From positions 1 to 5,933 of the forward strand of contig CALMDI010000543.1 in NCBI GenBank assembly GCA_937864975.1: a DNA stretch of 5,933 nt, read 5' to 3'. The first letter of the stretch is position 1; each line of letters starts with the position of its first letter. Positions 5,080 to 5,933 of the stretch are shown here, in pieces. Below the pieces are notes generated by a model. That model saw only the letters and a program-made list of their open reading frames with translations, was not told the origin of the DNA and searched no databases. Source of the DNA: an uncultured Chloroflexota bacterium (GTDB lineage: Bacteria > Chloroflexota > Anaerolineae > Aggregatilineales > Phototrophicaceae). Position numbers and translations under genes: made by a program.

Positions 5080-5933
5080 TCAGCGGGTGCGCGGCAGCAC
5101 GCGCACTTCACGAGCGCGCGCGAGCCACGACGGCATCGGCACCGCCGCGCCGATAAACGCCGCGCGGCAAATCGCGCTGATCATCACCATGAAAAACAGC
5201 AGAATACCGATGTTTGCGAGCTTTGACCCGAAATCGACCTCTGGCATCCAGACCAGCGCCCGCACAATCGCCACGCCGCCGACGAACAGGTACAGGAACT
5301 GCACCCACAACAGGTGCGCGTAGAAGCCGTTATCGCGCGTCTTGCGCGTGACGACATACTTTGGCTTCCTGGAATACGAGCGCAGCGCGATCCAGAAGGC
5401 TTTCAGGTATGCGGGCCACAGCCCGATCCAGTACTGCCACATACGCAGCATGTACAGGCTGCGCCCGCGCGACAGCGTCACGTAGTACAGCACGCTGATC
5501 GCGACCCACGGGAACAGCGCCGAGCCGCTGATCGGAATGAACTTGCCCGTCAGCAGGGAGATGATCGGCAGCGCCATCAGCACCGGCATGAAGAACGACG
5601 ACATGATGTAAAACAGCCCAAGCTCCAGATATTGAAGCCGCTGCGCCAGCGACAGACCGGGCTTGAACAGCGGATTGTCGAACAAAAACAGCCGCCACGT
5701 ATCGACCGCCCACGTCCCGCGCTGCTTGAGCAAACCGGGAATATCCTCCGGCGCAAGCCCGATGGACAGCCGCTCATTATGATATTCCGAGCGCCAGCCC
5801 GCCGCGTGCAGGGCATACGAGGTCGTCAGGTCTTCGACCACGTTCCAGCGCACGTAGCCGCCAATCGACTTCACCGCGTCAATCCGCCAGACCACGCCGC
5901 TGCCGCAGGCAAACGCCGCCCCGTAACCGTTTC
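5080..5933 (-). CDS. Membrane-bound family 2 glycosyltransferase, cellulose-synthase-like (partial, 5' end off window)
   Basis: The frame stays open to the right edge. About 284 C-terminal codons are present, and the GTG at 5895 is internal rather than the start. The first visible residues, NGYGAAFACGSGVVWRIDAV, are the GSG/R segment of GT2 synthases. Next come VVEDLTTSYAL, with the catalytic-base ED motif (visible residues 33-34), and the acceptor-site region LLKQRGTW (visible 67-74), the counterpart of QxxRW. About five membrane segments follow, including LFYIMSSFFMPVLMALPIIS, WVAISVLYYVTL, WQYWIGLWPAYLKAFWIAL, LLWVQFLYLFVGGVAIV and IGILLFFMVMISAIC, plus a cytoplasmic KPKYVVTRK stretch like that of cellulose synthase. 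It would polymerise a nucleotide sugar into a beta-linked polysaccharide at the inner membrane; cellulose, mannan or another glycan cannot be decided. The N-terminal DxD region is off the window. The motif reads Q-R-G-T-W, with Thr where Arg is usual. The fusion hydrolase follows directly. Confidence 0.85.
   Translation of the reverse strand, partial: NGYGAAFACGSGVVWRIDAVKSIGGYVRWNVVEDLTTSYALHAAGWRSEYHNERLSIGLAPEDIPGLLKQRGTWAVDTWRLFLFDNPLFKPGLSLAQRLQYLELGLFYIMSSFFMPVLMALPIISLLTGKFIPISGSALFPWVAISVLYYVTLSRGRSLYMLRMWQYWIGLWPAYLKAFWIALRSYSRKPKYVVTRKTRDNGFYAHLLWVQFLYLFVGGVAIVRALVWMPEVDFGSKLANIGILLFFMVMISAICRAAFIGAAVPMPSWLARAREVRVLPRTR

Overview
The window is GC-rich, densely coding DNA, most likely from a bacterium of the phylum Chloroflexota. 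This assignment is an inference from gene content and codon style: a response regulator fused to thioredoxin reductase, a C-terminal J-domain protein with a distinctive N-terminal domain, and a family-1 sugar-binding protein. No rRNA or other marker gene is present to confirm it. I recognise no RNA gene, insertion sequence, CRISPR array or phage gene.

Layout from left to right. (1) Positions 1-480, minus strand: the first 160 codons of a response-regulator receiver domain running into what looks like the fused thioredoxin-reductase family; the rest lies off the left edge. (2) 481-651: a 171-nt gap holding a likely promoter and leader for gene 1. (3) 652-1377, minus strand: a 241-residue protein with an uncharacterised N-terminal domain and a C-terminal DnaJ-type J domain with an intact HPD motif. 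(4) 1378-1542: a divergent promoter region, with candidate -10 boxes facing both ways and a GC-rich dyad in the plus-strand leader. (5) 1543-2757, plus strand: a complete PLP-dependent class I/II aminotransferase. (6) 2788-5040, minus strand, converging on the aminotransferase with a 30-nt gap: a 750-residue exported protein that joins a complete family-1 sugar-binding protein to a complete GH10 xylanase-type catalytic domain. (7) 5080-5933, minus strand: the C-terminal part of a membrane-bound, cellulose-synthase-like family 2 glycosyltransferase, running off the right edge and lying 39 nt upstream of gene 6.

Genes 6 and 7 are probably co-transcribed. Together they look like a polysaccharide module: a membrane synthase that makes and possibly exports a beta-glycan, followed by a secreted protein able to bind and perhaps cut a beta-1,4-glycan. 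The fused binding-protein/GH10 architecture is the most unusual thing here. No ABC permease or ATPase is visible beside it, so the binding-protein half may act as a carbohydrate-binding module rather than feeding a transporter. Genes 1, 3 and 5 show no clear link to it.
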